This document shows positions 52,925 to 61,464 of a stretch of 64,000 nt of DNA, one piece after another. The notes under the pieces are model-generated. The model made no database searches and was not told the DNA's origin. It was given only the letters and a program-made list of their open reading frames with translations. Origin of the DNA: Olsenella intestinalis (GTDB lineage: Bacteria > Actinomycetota > Coriobacteriia > Coriobacteriales > Atopobiaceae). Positions within the stretch are counted from its first letter, which is position 1. Each line of letters opens with the position of its first letter. The position numbers were made by a program, and so were the translations under genes. The stretch covers positions 704,433-768,432 of the forward strand of contig NZ_JALGRK010000002.1 in assembly GCF_023276655.1 (NCBI RefSeq), given 5' to 3'.

Positions 52925-54346
52925 ATGTCCGATACGCAGACCGGCGGCGCCCCCAGGCACGCCAACCCGACGGGCGCAGAGCCCAAGAAGCCGAGAAGAG
53001 CTCCCCTCGTGGTCGCCGGCATCGCCGCGGCAGCCCTCGTCGCATGGGGTGCGGGAACCGTCGCCTTCGGCGGTCGCTTCACGCCGAACACCAAGGTCAA
53101 CGGCATCGACGCGTCGGGCAAGACCGCCGAGGAGGTCGCGGCCCTCGTCGACGCCCGCGTGGCCGCGTGGGGCGCGGACGTCAGCGGTGACGGCGCCTCG
53201 TTCAGGGTCGACGCCGCCGGCGCCGGCCTCTCCGTCGACTCGGCGGCGCTCGCCCGCGAGGCGCTCGCACGCACCGACGCCAAGGCATGGCCCGTCACGC
53301 TCGTCGCAGGCTCCGACATCACGGTCGACCAGGCCGTCACCATCGACGCCCCGACCCTCTCCGCCATGGTCGAGGGCCAGGTCGCCTCGATCAACCAGAA
53401 CGCCAAGGCCCCCGTCAACGCGACCTACGCCTACGACGGCGCCTCCGGCTCGTTCAAGGCGGTCGCCGAGGTACCCGGCAGCGCCATCGACGTGGCCGCC
53501 GCGACCGAGCGCATCCGCAAGGCCGCCCAGACCTTCGAGACGAGCATCCAGCTCGGCGAGCAGGAGCTCGCAAGGCCCCAGGTCACCTCCGCAAGCGCCG
53601 AGCTCAAGGCAGCCGTCGACAAGGCCAACAACGCCCTCCAGCTGCAGATCCCCCTCACGAAGGAGGGCGCCGAGGTCGCGCGCGTGGGAAAGGACCAGAT
53701 CGCGTCCTGGGCGACCGTCGGCGCCGACCTCGCCCTCACGCTCAACCGTGACGCCGTCATACAGTGGTCCGAGGGCACCCTCGCAGGGCTCGTGGCCAAG
53801 TCGGACGAGGAGAACGACTACGAGATCGACAGCGAGGCCCTGGCAGACGCGCTCTCTGCGCACGTGGCCAGCCTCGACGCGGGCGCAATCGAGCTGCCGC
53901 TCACCGTGGTGGCCTCCCGCCCGCCCGAGAGCGACGGAGCGCGCACCCGCGGCCGCCACGTCGACGTGAACCTCGGCACGCAGTACGCCCGCTTCTACGA
54001 CGCGGACGGCTCGGTCATCTGGCGCGCGCCCATCGTCTCCGGCAAGACCTCAGACGGTCACGGGACTCCCACCGGCACCTACTCGCTTGCTGCCAAGAAG
54101 ATGCACGAGGTCCTCGTCGGCCTCGACGAGGACGGCGACGGCGAGCCCGACTACCGCACCAACGTCACCTACTGGATGCCCTTCAACGGCGGCATCGGCC
54201 TGCACGACGCCGACTGGCGCGGCTCCTTCGGCGGCAGCATCTACTACTACTATGGCAGCCACGGATGCGTGAACCTGCCCCCTGCCGAGGCGGCACAGCT
54301 CTTCTCGCTCATCAACGTCGGCGACACCGTCTACGTGCACTGGTAA
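52925..54346 (+). CDS. L,D-transpeptidase (YkuD) with PG-binding-like domains
   Basis: 473 aa. A short cytoplasmic tail and one helix (about 26-48) anchor it outside. Repeated domains of about 120 residues (NGIDASGKTAEEVAALV; SAIDVAAATERIRKA) resemble the putative peptidoglycan-binding modules of LDTs. The YkuD domain has GTPTGTYSL, GIGLHDADW and SHGCVNL with catalytic C448. It should form 3-3 peptidoglycan cross-links or attach proteins. GAGAGAGG precedes ATG; TAAAAT at 52866-52871 may be its -10 box. Confidence 0.93.
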   Translation: MSDTQTGGAPRHANPTGAEPKKPRRAPLVVAGIAAAALVAWGAGTVAFGGRFTPNTKVNGIDASGKTAEEVAALVDARVAAWGADVSGDGASFRVDAAGAGLSVDSAALAREALARTDAKAWPVTLVAGSDITVDQAVTIDAPTLSAMVEGQVASINQNAKAPVNATYAYDGASGSFKAVAEVPGSAIDVAAATERIRKAAQTFETSIQLGEQELARPQVTSASAELKAAVDKANNALQLQIPLTKEGAEVARVGKDQIASWATVGADLALTLNRDAVIQWSEGTLAGLVAKSDEENDYEIDSEALADALSAHVASLDAGAIELPLTVVASRPPESDGARTRGRHVDVNLGTQYARFYDADGSVIWRAPIVSGKTSDGHGTPTGTYSLAAKKMHEVLVGLDEDGDGEPDYRTNVTYWMPFNGGIGLHDADWRGSFGGSIYYYYGSHGCVNLPPAEAAQLFSLINVGDTVYVHW

Positions 54347-54358
54347 GGCGAAGCGCCC

Positions 54359-54541
54359 CTACTCGACCTCGAACCGGCGCAGGTCCACGCCGAGCTCCTC
54401 GGCCTTCTGGCAGAGCTCGTAGCCGTCCATGTGCTCGATGTCCGACAGGTCCAAGACGGCGGCCGGAAAGCCGTTGAAGGCCGCCGTCCCGACGTAGTCC
54501 TCGAGATACTCCCGAAGCGCGTCCACATCGATCGTCGCCAT
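54359..54541 (-). CDS. Small conserved-looking protein of unknown function
   Basis: 60 aa starting MATIDVDALREYLEDYVGTAAFNGFP with GGGGGAGG just upstream; longer readings add non-coding-like residues. The pattern REYLEDYxGTAxFxGxPxAVxDL is one I associate with small proteins in Firmicutes and Coriobacteria, but I know no function. It is acidic, without membrane or export signal, and sits 12 bases from the convergent L,D-transpeptidase stop. Confidence 0.7.
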   Translation of the reverse strand: MATIDVDALREYLEDYVGTAAFNGFPAAVLDLSDIEHMDGYELCQKAEELGVDLRRFEVE

Positions 54542-54605
54542 GCGACACCTCCCCCGAAGAGACTGCTGCCCCCATGATAGGACCCAGGGGCCGCAAACGA
54601 CGAAC

Positions 54606-54638
54606 GCCCCACCCGCCCAATCTCTGGACGGGTGGGGC
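54606..54638 (-). terminator. Hairpin terminator after the ACT-domain gene
   Basis: GCCCCACCCG pairs with CGGGTGGGGC (54606-54615 with 54629-54638) around a 13-base loop. The minus-strand tail is GTTCGTCGTTTG, moderately T-rich. Confidence 0.6.
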
Positions 54639-54684
54639 ATCACGGTTCGGACGCTGGTCAAGCGGCAGACTCGCGAGCCTGACC

Positions 54685-55110
54685 CTACAGCTCCTCCTGC
54701 GAGAGCACCTTGAAGCCCGCGGCCTCGATGGCCTCGACGGCTCGCGTGGTCTCGTCGGGGAGCTTGACCTTCAGGATGTCGACGGCACGGTCGCCGGAGG
54801 TCGAGAAGCAGTAGCCGTACTCGACGGGGATGTCCAGGTCGTCGAGAACGCCAAGCAGGTCGGCTAGCCCGCCGGGGCGGTTGGGCACCTCGAACGCGGC
54901 GACCTTGGTCACCATGGCGCGATAGCCCTTCTCGGCGAGCGCATCGCGCGCACGCGTCGCGTCGTCGCAGATGATGCGCACCACGCCGTAGTCGGTGGTG
55001 TCGGCGATCGTGAGGGCGAGCATGTCGACGTCGGCGTCTGCGAGCGAGCGGCAGAGCTTGGCGAGGCGACCCTCGGCGTTCTCAAGGAAGACGGTGAGCT
55101 GATCTACCAT
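54685..55110 (-). CDS. ACT-domain protein paired with PaaK
   Basis: 141 aa with two tandem ACT modules (VDQLTVFLENAEGRLAKLCRSLADADVDMLALTIADT; then VTKVAAFEVPNRPGGLADLLGVLDDLDIPVEYGYCF). Such proteins bind amino acids and accompany PaaK-type ligases in anaerobes and archaea. Its ATG overlaps the paaK stop as TAATG, so translation is coupled. It likely senses an aromatic or branched amino acid and regulates the pathway; the ligand is not deducible. Confidence 0.87.
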   Translation of the reverse strand: MVDQLTVFLENAEGRLAKLCRSLADADVDMLALTIADTTDYGVVRIICDDATRARDALAEKGYRAMVTKVAAFEVPNRPGGLADLLGVLDDLDIPVEYGYCFSTSGDRAVDILKVKLPDETTRAVEAIEAAGFKVLSQEEL

Positions 55111-56417
55111 TACTGATTCTCCCCTCTCAGGTCGATGACGCGCTTTGCCTTGCCCTCCGAGCGCGGGATGCTCATGGGCTCGACGAGCCTCACGCGCACG
55201 CCGACGGAGAGCGCCGCCTTGAGCTCGGCGGAGATGCGGCCCTGCAGCTGCTCGATGGCACCCGTGGAGTCGAAGTCGAAGTCGGGGTTGACCTCGGCCT
55301 TGAGCGTGACGACGTCGAGGTGCCCCTTGGTCGTGAGCTCGATTTGGTACCAGCTCGACACCTCGTCGAAGGTCTCCATGACCTGCTCGATCTGGCTCGG
55401 GAACACGTTCACGCCGCGGATGATGAGCATGTCGTCGGTGCGGCCGTGCAGGCGGTCGATGCGACGGTGCGTGCGCCCGCAGGCGCACTCGCCGGGGATG
55501 ATGCGCGTGATGTCTCGGGTGCGGTAGCGCACGACCGGCGACGCCTCGCGGTCGAGCGTGGTGATGACCAGCTCGCCCCACTCGCCGTCGGGCAGCACCT
55601 CGCCCGTGGCGGGGTCGATGATCTCGCAGTAGAAGTGGTCCTCGGCGATGTGCAGGCCGTCCTGCTCCATGCACTCGACGGCCACGCCCGGCCCCATCGT
55701 CTCGGTCAGGCCGTAGACGTCAAGCACCTTGTAGTCGAACTTGCGCTCGAGCTCCGCGCGGAAGTTGTCGCTGAACGCCTCGGCGCCGTGGATGCCTGCG
55801 CGCAGGTGGAAGTCGCGCGCGGGGTCGAGCCCCATGGCGATCGCGGTGTCGGCGATGTGCATCGCGTAGCTCGGCGTGCAGCACAGGATCGTCGAGCCCA
55901 TCTCGCGCAGGACGCGGATCTGGCGCTCGGTGTTGCCGGCGCTGATGGGGATCGTGGTCGCGCCCGAGAAGAGACTGCCGTAGTGGGCCCCGAGACCTCC
56001 GGTGAAGAGGCCGTAGCCATAGCAGATCTGCACCACGTCGGAGCGGCCGCCGCCGGCGTAGGCAATGCCGCGCCCAAAGCACTCCGCCCAGAACTTGAGG
56101 TCGTGCTCGGTGTAGGCGCCCACGGTCGCGACGCCGGTCGTGCCCGACGACATGTGAATCTCGCGCACGTCCTCCCGCGGCACCGCAAGCATGCCAAACG
56201 GGTACTCGTCGCGCAGGTCCTGCTTGCACACGAACGGCGCGCGCGAAAGGTCCTCGAGCGACGAGACGGAATAGGGGTCAAAGCCGGCCTCGTCGAAGCT
56301 CTTCTTGTAGAAGGGCACGTTCTCGTAGCACGCGACCACCGTCTTCTTGATGCCCTCGAGCTGCATCGCCTCGATCTGGTCGTGAGGCATGTGCAGCACG
56401 TCGTCTCTCTCTTCCAT
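55110..56417 (-). CDS. Phenylacetate-CoA ligase family protein (PaaK)
   Basis: 435-aa adenylate-forming ligase. The P-loop is HMSSGTTGVATVGAYT; later motifs are YGLTETMGPGVAVEC, GELVITTLDREASPVVRYRTRDI and RTDDMLIIRGVNVFPSQIE. It activates phenylacetate or other arylacetates to CoA esters. With the coupled ACT protein it is probably tied to aromatic amino-acid fermentation (for example with indolepyruvate:ferredoxin oxidoreductase, not seen here). The start ATG 56417 has GAAGGGA; a longer frame to 56507 looks non-coding. Usual length for the family. Confidence 0.9.
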   Translation of the reverse strand: MEERDDVLHMPHDQIEAMQLEGIKKTVVACYENVPFYKKSFDEAGFDPYSVSSLEDLSRAPFVCKQDLRDEYPFGMLAVPREDVREIHMSSGTTGVATVGAYTEHDLKFWAECFGRGIAYAGGGRSDVVQICYGYGLFTGGLGAHYGSLFSGATTIPISAGNTERQIRVLREMGSTILCCTPSYAMHIADTAIAMGLDPARDFHLRAGIHGAEAFSDNFRAELERKFDYKVLDVYGLTETMGPGVAVECMEQDGLHIAEDHFYCEIIDPATGEVLPDGEWGELVITTLDREASPVVRYRTRDITRIIPGECACGRTHRRIDRLHGRTDDMLIIRGVNVFPSQIEQVMETFDEVSSWYQIELTTKGHLDVVTLKAEVNPDFDFDSTGAIEQLQGRISAELKAALSVGVRVRLVEPMSIPRSEGKAKRVIDLRGENQ

Positions 56418-56542
56418 GCAGTTCCCTTCGCGTTGCGGGCAGGCCGCCCTTGGTACATGAGGGCATGGTAGCGACATAAGATTACGGCGCCGTTTCCAGC
56501 GCCGCAATCGGGTGAAGCTGTCGGTGAGAAGAGCCTGCCGCC

Positions 56543-57538
56543 CTACCCCAGGATCAGTCCGATCACGTGGGCGCAGAGCCCGCCGAGGGCGATAGTGATG
56601 GGCAGCGTGATGAACCAGGCCGCGATGATCTTACGCGCGATGCCCCAGCGAACGGAGCTGCGGCGGCGGGCCGAGCCGGCGCCCATGATCGAGGTCGTGA
56701 TGACCTGCGTGGTCGAGACCGGCGCGCCGAAGGCGGTCATGGTCTCGATGGCGACCGCGGAAGACGTCTGCGCGACGAAGCCGATGACGGGGTTGAGCTT
56801 GGTCACGCCGTCGCCGACGGTGCGCATGATCCTGCCGCCGCCGATGGAGGTGCCGAGCGCCATCGTTGCCGCGCAGGTGAGCTTGACCCACAGGGGGATG
56901 CCGGCCGACGCGTCGGCGAGCCCGGCAGTCACGAGGGCCAGCGTGATGATGCCCATGGTCTTCTGGGCGTCGTTGTTGCCGTGGCTGTACGCCATGAACG
57001 CGCCCGAGACGATCTGCAGCTTGTGGAAGAGCCCGTTGGCGCGGTGCGGCGTCCAGTTGGCGAACAGCTCGAACACGAGCTTCATGACCAGGTAGCCCAG
57101 GGCGAGGCCGATGAGCGGCGAGGTGAACAGCGGCACGATGACCTTCTCGACCACGCCGTCCCAGCGCACGTGCTGGGTGGTGCCGGTGAAGACGATGGTC
57201 GCGCCGATGAGGCTGCCAATGAGGGCGTGCGACGACGAGCTGGGAATCGAGCGCCACCAGGTGAACAGGTCCCAGATGATGGCGCCGGCGAGCGCCGCAA
57301 GGACGACGTAGAGCTCGAGCTTGACGTCGACGAGGCCCGCGGCGATGGTCATCGCGACCCTCTCGCTCGTGAGGGCGCCGATGAAGTTCATGGCCGCGCT
57401 CATGATGATGGCGGCGCGCAGCGGCAGCGCCCTCGTGTAGACCGTGGTGGCGATCGCGTTGGCGGTGTCGTGGAAGCCGTTGATGAACTCGAAGACCAAC
57501 GCGGCGACGAGTACGGCGATGAGAAGAGCGCTAACCAT
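56543..57538 (-). CDS. pit: PiT-family inorganic phosphate transporter
   Basis: 331-aa polytopic carrier. The duplicated signature is present as FINGFHDTANAIATTVYTRAL at the N-terminus and AYSHGNNDAQKTMGIITLAL plus GTSIGGGRIMRTVGDGVTKLNP in the second half. It imports metal-phosphate complexes with protons. Its start overlaps the DUF47 gene by eight bases, the standard PiT/DUF47 arrangement. The gene begins ATGGTTAGCGCTCTTCTC, with unusual codons that preserve the GAGAAGAGC nonamer. Confidence 0.92.
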   Translation of the reverse strand: MVSALLIAVLVAALVFEFINGFHDTANAIATTVYTRALPLRAAIIMSAAMNFIGALTSERVAMTIAAGLVDVKLELYVVLAALAGAIIWDLFTWWRSIPSSSSHALIGSLIGATIVFTGTTQHVRWDGVVEKVIVPLFTSPLIGLALGYLVMKLVFELFANWTPHRANGLFHKLQIVSGAFMAYSHGNNDAQKTMGIITLALVTAGLADASAGIPLWVKLTCAATMALGTSIGGGRIMRTVGDGVTKLNPVIGFVAQTSSAVAIETMTAFGAPVSTTQVITTSIMGAGSARRRSSVRWGIARKIIAAWFITLPITIALGGLCAHVIGLILG

Positions 57539-58154
57539 TCTTCACGATGACATTCTGGATGGCGTTGGCGACATCCTTGCAGGCGTCGAGGGTGTCCTCG
57601 ACCTTGTCCATGAGGCTCTTCCACTTGATGACGTCGACGGTCTGGCCGTGCTCGCGGAAGATGGTGGCCAGCGCGTCGCGGTAGACGAGGTCGCCCTGGT
57701 CCTCGACGTCGTTGGTGGCCTTGGTGTGCTTGAGGATCGAGGCGTCCTTCTTGAAGTCGGAGAACTTCGCGAGGGCCGAGTCGAGGTGACGCGTCGCCTC
57801 GAGGATGAGCTTGGCCATCTCGACGGCCTCCGGGCGCATGGCGTCGATGTCGTAGAGCTTGAAGCGGGCGGAGACGTTCTCCAGGCCGTCGACGATGTTG
57901 TCCATGTCGAGGGCGAGCGCGGAGATGTCCTCGCGGTCGAACGGGGTGATGAAGGAGGAGTTGAGCGTCGAGATGATCTTGGTGACCTGGTCGTCGCCCT
58001 TGGTCTCGAACTCCTTCACCTCCGGGATGCGGTCGATCGAGTTGGGGTAGTCCTCGACGATCTCGAGGAACAGCTCGGCGGTGGAGACGGTAAGGGCGCT
58101 GAACTCCTGGAACAGCTGGAAGAACACGTCCTCTTTGCGCTTGACTCGACTCAT
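57531..58154 (-). CDS. DUF47 (PhoU-like) partner of the PiT transporter
   Basis: 207-aa all-helical protein. The opening VKRKEDVFFQLFQEFSALTVSTAELFLEIV and the FETKGDDQVTKIISTLNSSFITPFDREDISALALDMDNIVDGLENVSARF block are diagnostic of the PhoU-like DUF47/TIGR00153 family. It regulates PiT activity. The start ATG 58154 gives the family length; AAAGG lies about 11 bases upstream. Confidence 0.92.
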   Translation of the reverse strand: MSRVKRKEDVFFQLFQEFSALTVSTAELFLEIVEDYPNSIDRIPEVKEFETKGDDQVTKIISTLNSSFITPFDREDISALALDMDNIVDGLENVSARFKLYDIDAMRPEAVEMAKLILEATRHLDSALAKFSDFKKDASILKHTKATNDVEDQGDLVYRDALATIFREHGQTVDVIKWKSLMDKVEDTLDACKDVANAIQNVIVKNG

Positions 58155-58334
58155 ATGTAGGTATGCCTTTCTCAAAGCACCCGCAGGAATGCACATGAAT
58201 ATCCTCGGGTGGCATTAGGCCGACGTGGCTATGTTAACAGTTCGCAAACGTGCAGTTACGCCATTTACCGATTCATATTTCCGCAGATGAAATTTCCTTC
58301 GACCGGCACATGTCCTTGTGCTATCTCACGCCAC

Positions 58335-59303
58335 TCAGACGCGCGGGTCGGGAGGCCCCACGGGCGGTCGCGCCCCTCCCCCATCGGCGGGCGCTACATC
58401 GGCATTCGTCGCGCTACCCTCATCGGCCCCATCGACTTCGCGGCCCTCGCGCACGAGCGGCCCGAGTTGCGGCAGCGACATGCCCGAAAGCTCGCGCACC
58501 GCACGCACGAGCGACGGCACGTACAGCGCGACAAGCACGACGTAGAAGATGACGGTCACGGGGGCGTCGTCGCCCTTCGAGACGTACTCGGTGCTCATCG
58601 CCTCGCCGAAGATGCCGTTCGAGACCACCATGAGCAGGAAGTCGTCAAGCGCGTGGTAGAGCGAGGCGCCCACGAGGCTCCCCGAGCGCATCACGCAGGC
58701 CGAGAGCACCACGCTGTAGATGCCGGTCTGCGCGATCTTGAGCAGCGCCTGCGCGAGCTGCAGCGGGTCCGCGACATCCGTCGTCGTCCAGTCGACGTGC
58801 ATGCAGCCAAAGGCGAGGGCGGTCAGAGCCACGGCCACGACCATGCCCGACCTCCTGCGGCCGAACGCGGCCAGAAGCCCGCCCAGCGCGATGCCGCGAA
58901 GCATCGCCTCCTCGAACACGCCGATGGCCAGGCAGACCACGAGGCAGTACGCCACGTTGGGAAGCCACCTGTCCGAGACGGGCGTGCCCTGCGCGCAGTA
59001 GCCCACGACCTGCATCACCATGAGCACGAACGAGATGAGGATGACCGCACGGCCCAGCTGCCACACGCCGCGCAGGTCGTCGGCCGTGGGCACGAACGCG
59101 CGCCACCCTCCCAGCACGAGCACGCCCAGCACCGCAAACGCGGCGGACACGCCCTCGTACACGAGCAGGTTCTCATAGATGCCCGGCCACACGGCGTCAA
59201 GCGAGAGGAGCGTGACCACGGGCCCCAGGATCACGACGGCCAGCACCGCCAACGCCGCGGCGAGCTTTCCGTAGCCACCCGATGCAGGTCTCTTGCCGGC
59301 CAT
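58335..59303 (-). CDS. CPBP-family intramembrane metalloprotease
   Basis: 322 aa, about eight helices. The CPBP motifs are IGVFEEAMLRGIALGGLL (EExxxR), FGCMHVDW (FxxxH) and SLYHALDDFLL, together forming the glutamate/histidine active site. The C-terminal tail is acidic and Pro/Gly-rich. CPBP (Abi) proteins process membrane-bound peptides or prenylated substrates and in some bacteria give bacteriocin self-immunity. The start ATG 59303 is behind GGGAG. It is about 240 bases from the divergent amidotransferase. Confidence 0.87.
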   Translation of the reverse strand: MAGKRPASGGYGKLAAALAVLAVVILGPVVTLLSLDAVWPGIYENLLVYEGVSAAFAVLGVLVLGGWRAFVPTADDLRGVWQLGRAVILISFVLMVMQVVGYCAQGTPVSDRWLPNVAYCLVVCLAIGVFEEAMLRGIALGGLLAAFGRRRSGMVVAVALTALAFGCMHVDWTTTDVADPLQLAQALLKIAQTGIYSVVLSACVMRSGSLVGASLYHALDDFLLMVVSNGIFGEAMSTEYVSKGDDAPVTVIFYVVLVALYVPSLVRAVRELSGMSLPQLGPLVREGREVDGADEGSATNADVAPADGGGARPPVGPPDPRV

Positions 59304-59544
59304 CGCATCTCCCATCCACGCCGCGCCACGACGCCGCCCAAATCGATGCGTCGATTCTACCGCAGCCACCCGCACGCCCGCGGGTGCGTCGCCGCGCGGC
59401 AACCGCGGCCGCTCGCGTGTTGTTCGTGTTAAATCTCCCGCTCACGCACGCGTTTCGCCCCACGCCACGCGCGTGACTCGGTAGCATGGCACTCAACCGG
59501 GCGCCCAGGCGGCCGCCCCACGCGCCAGCACCGAAGGACCAGCC

Positions 59545-60369
59545 ATGTGCGAACTCTTTGCCATCAGCTCCGAGCATCCCTACCGGGCGAACCGATACCT
59601 CGAGGAGTTCTACTCCCACAGCGAGAAGCACCCGCACGGCTGGGGCATCTCCTGGCGCCACGGCAGCCCCTTCGACGAGCAGGCCGTCACCATCATCCGC
59701 GAGCCCAAGCGCGCACTCGACTCCGAGCGCCTGCGCGACCTGCTCGCCTCCCCCATCGAGCACCACGAGCTCATGGCGCACATCCGCTACTCCACCGGCA
59801 CCAAGATGGTCGAGAGCAACTGCCACCCCTTCCTCGAGGTCGACATCACCGGCCGCCAGTGGACCATGGAGCACAACGGCATCCTCTTCAACGAGCGCCT
59901 GACCTCCACCTACGACGCCGCGACCGAGGGCGACACCGACAGCGAGCGCATGGCCGCGTTCCTGCTCGACGTCACCGACGAGGCCTTCATCCGCGGCGCC
60001 AAGCCCGACTTCGACTCGCGCTTCGCCGTGCTCGCCGGCGCGATCGTCCAGCTCGCCAACCGCAACCGCGTCAACGTGATCCTCAACGACGGCGAGTACA
60101 CCTACGTGCACACCAACACCTCGCGCTGCACCCTTCACTGGCGCACCTTCCAGGACGAGAAGAGCGGCCAGGTCACGGTCGTGAGCACCCAGCCCCTTGG
60201 CGGCGAGGCCGAGGCCGACGAGTGGAAGCCCGTGCCCCCCAACCGCCTCATCGCGCTGCGCCGCGGCAAGCTCGTGCGCACCTCCGCGCCCCACGGCTAC
60301 CGCTTCTGCGAGACGATCCTCGACCTCCAGCGCGCCATGGGCGTCCCGCCCGAGGACTTCGTCGCCTAG
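59545..60369 (+). CDS. Class II glutamine amidotransferase (YafJ-like)
   Basis: 274 aa. After removal of Met the N-terminus is Cys2 (MCELFAISS), the nucleophile of Ntn glutaminases. GWGISWRHG, AHIRYSTGTKMVESNCHPF and EHNGILFN complete the glutaminase pocket. There is no partner synthetase domain, so the ammonia acceptor is unknown; the YafJ/DUG3-like family includes gamma-glutamyl hydrolases. AAGGA lies six bases before ATG. Full length for the stand-alone family. Confidence 0.88.
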   Translation: MCELFAISSEHPYRANRYLEEFYSHSEKHPHGWGISWRHGSPFDEQAVTIIREPKRALDSERLRDLLASPIEHHELMAHIRYSTGTKMVESNCHPFLEVDITGRQWTMEHNGILFNERLTSTYDAATEGDTDSERMAAFLLDVTDEAFIRGAKPDFDSRFAVLAGAIVQLANRNRVNVILNDGEYTYVHTNTSRCTLHWRTFQDEKSGQVTVVSTQPLGGEAEADEWKPVPPNRLIALRRGKLVRTSAPHGYRFCETILDLQRAMGVPPEDFVA

Positions 60370-60413
60370 CGGCCGAGAAGGGCCCTGTACTACTCTCTCT
60401 AGCCACGCTTCAA

Positions 60414-60445
60414 CTTGTCAGTAGCTTGTCAGTAGCTTGTCAGTG
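60414..60445. repeat. Three 11-bp tandem repeats (TTGTCAG-TAGC array)
   Basis: TTGTCAG occurs at 60415, 60426 and 60437, each pair separated by TAGC. The 7+4 layout with an 11-bp period is that of PhoB/OmpR- or SARP-type operator arrays, which place subunits on one face of the helix. It lies about 80 bases before the small-peptide gene. Confidence 0.7.
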
Positions 60446-60520
60446 ACCATGACCGGAAGCGATGGACGCGGGTAGTCGTGCCCATCTTCTGCCATCGTCC
60501 ACAACTTCAAGGAGGGCCCA

Positions 60521-60757
60521 ATGGCAGAAAGCGTATCAGAGATGATCAGACGCCTAGGTATGTCCGAAGGAGACTTCAGACAGGATTCGGTCGCGATCAA
60601 CAAGGCCCTCAACGCCGGGGCGAGAGTTTCCAACCTGCAGGTTATGACCATTCACACGACCAAGAAGGGCTGGGGGAAGCTCAAGAGCGCTTGCGAGAAC
60701 TGCACCGCCGCATTCATGGGATACGTGGCCGGCAACTACTCCGGCTGGAAGTGGTAG
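60521..60757 (+). CDS. Small peptide (78 aa), possible secreted or modified peptide precursor
   Basis: Begins AESVSEMIRRLGMSEGDFRQD behind a strong AAGGAGG site. The N-terminal half is charged and leader-like; the C-terminal half is basic and aromatic, containing KKGWGKLK, a CENC cysteine pair and the Trp/Tyr-rich end AGNYSGWKW. There is no signal peptide and no double-glycine site. I do not recognise the family. A bacteriocin or RiPP precursor is one possibility, a toxin or signalling peptide another. The partner gene starts nine bases after its stop. Confidence 0.62.
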   Translation: MAESVSEMIRRLGMSEGDFRQDSVAINKALNAGARVSNLQVMTIHTTKKGWGKLKSACENCTAAFMGYVAGNYSGWKW

Positions 60758-60765
60758 GAGAAGCG

Positions 60766-61272
60766 ATGGTTGACTTCAAGACGATTTCGATCCGTGGCCG
60801 CATCGCCTACGGCATCATGTGCGCGGAGAGCTACGCCCTCACGAAGTTTCCGAATCGCGAATGGCGGCCGCTTTTTCAGGTGCTCTGGGAAATCTCGCGG
60901 GACGACGTCTACTGGGACGAGTGGGCTTCGGAAGTCATCGACAGGCTCCCGGAGATGGTCCTCTCCGACGACCCGCGCGATTACGAGGATACGGACCCTG
61001 AGGTGCTCGGCCAGTGCCGAGCGCTATACCAGGGAATGCCCGAGGCCTTCAACAGGATCCTTTCGAGCATCGTGGACATCGAGGAGGCGGACGCCTACAC
61101 CGTCGTCGAGGGGTACGGGGCGGCTGCCCTCGAGAGCCTGCAAGACGTGATCGACGTCATGCAGGCCGAGGGCGTGGAGCTGCCCGACCCGGCGCCTGTC
61201 GCCGCCATGAAGTTCGAGGACGACGGCCGTGGAGGCCCCTTCGACACGAGGTCACTTTCCAGCATCCTGTGA
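60766..61272 (+). CDS. Partner protein of the small peptide (immunity-like, unknown family)
   Basis: 168-aa soluble, acidic protein with many tryptophans in the first half (REWRPLFQVLWEISRDDVYWDEWASEVIDRLPEMVL). It is mostly predicted helical, ending in a disordered acidic tail. GGAG lies five bases before ATG and the gene follows the peptide gene immediately, so the two are almost certainly one operon. Small size, acidity and position resemble immunity or antitoxin partners of a basic peptide; this is inference from arrangement only. Confidence 0.65.
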   Translation: MVDFKTISIRGRIAYGIMCAESYALTKFPNREWRPLFQVLWEISRDDVYWDEWASEVIDRLPEMVLSDDPRDYEDTDPEVLGQCRALYQGMPEAFNRILSSIVDIEEADAYTVVEGYGAAALESLQDVIDVMQAEGVELPDPAPVAAMKFEDDGRGGPFDTRSLSSIL

Positions 61273-61401
61273 ACTCCTGCCCCGTGACGCCGCGGGAGAC
61301 AGCAGTGTCTTCCTGATGATGCGCCTACCCGAGGAGCGTCAGCCGACCCCCCTCCCCCGCAAGCGCAACCAAGCGCACCAAACCCCAACCCCCAAACGCA
61401 A

Positions 61402-61438
61402 GCGAGGCCGGGCCGCAAAAAACGCGACCCGTCCTCGC
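61402..61438 (-). terminator. Hairpin terminator after the M18 aminopeptidase
   Basis: GCGAGG (61402-61407) pairs with CCTCGC (61433-61438), with an inner CGGG/CCCG helix. On the minus strand it is followed by TTGCGTTTGG. Moderate strength only. Confidence 0.5.
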
Positions 61439-61464
61439 CCCTTAGTCACACAGGCGCCCCGCGC

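Noticed and set aside
49441-53190. 1,249-residue open frame antisense to MarR, idi and feoB
   Set aside because: Shadow of well-supported genes; composition is low-complexity and it crosses clear operators.
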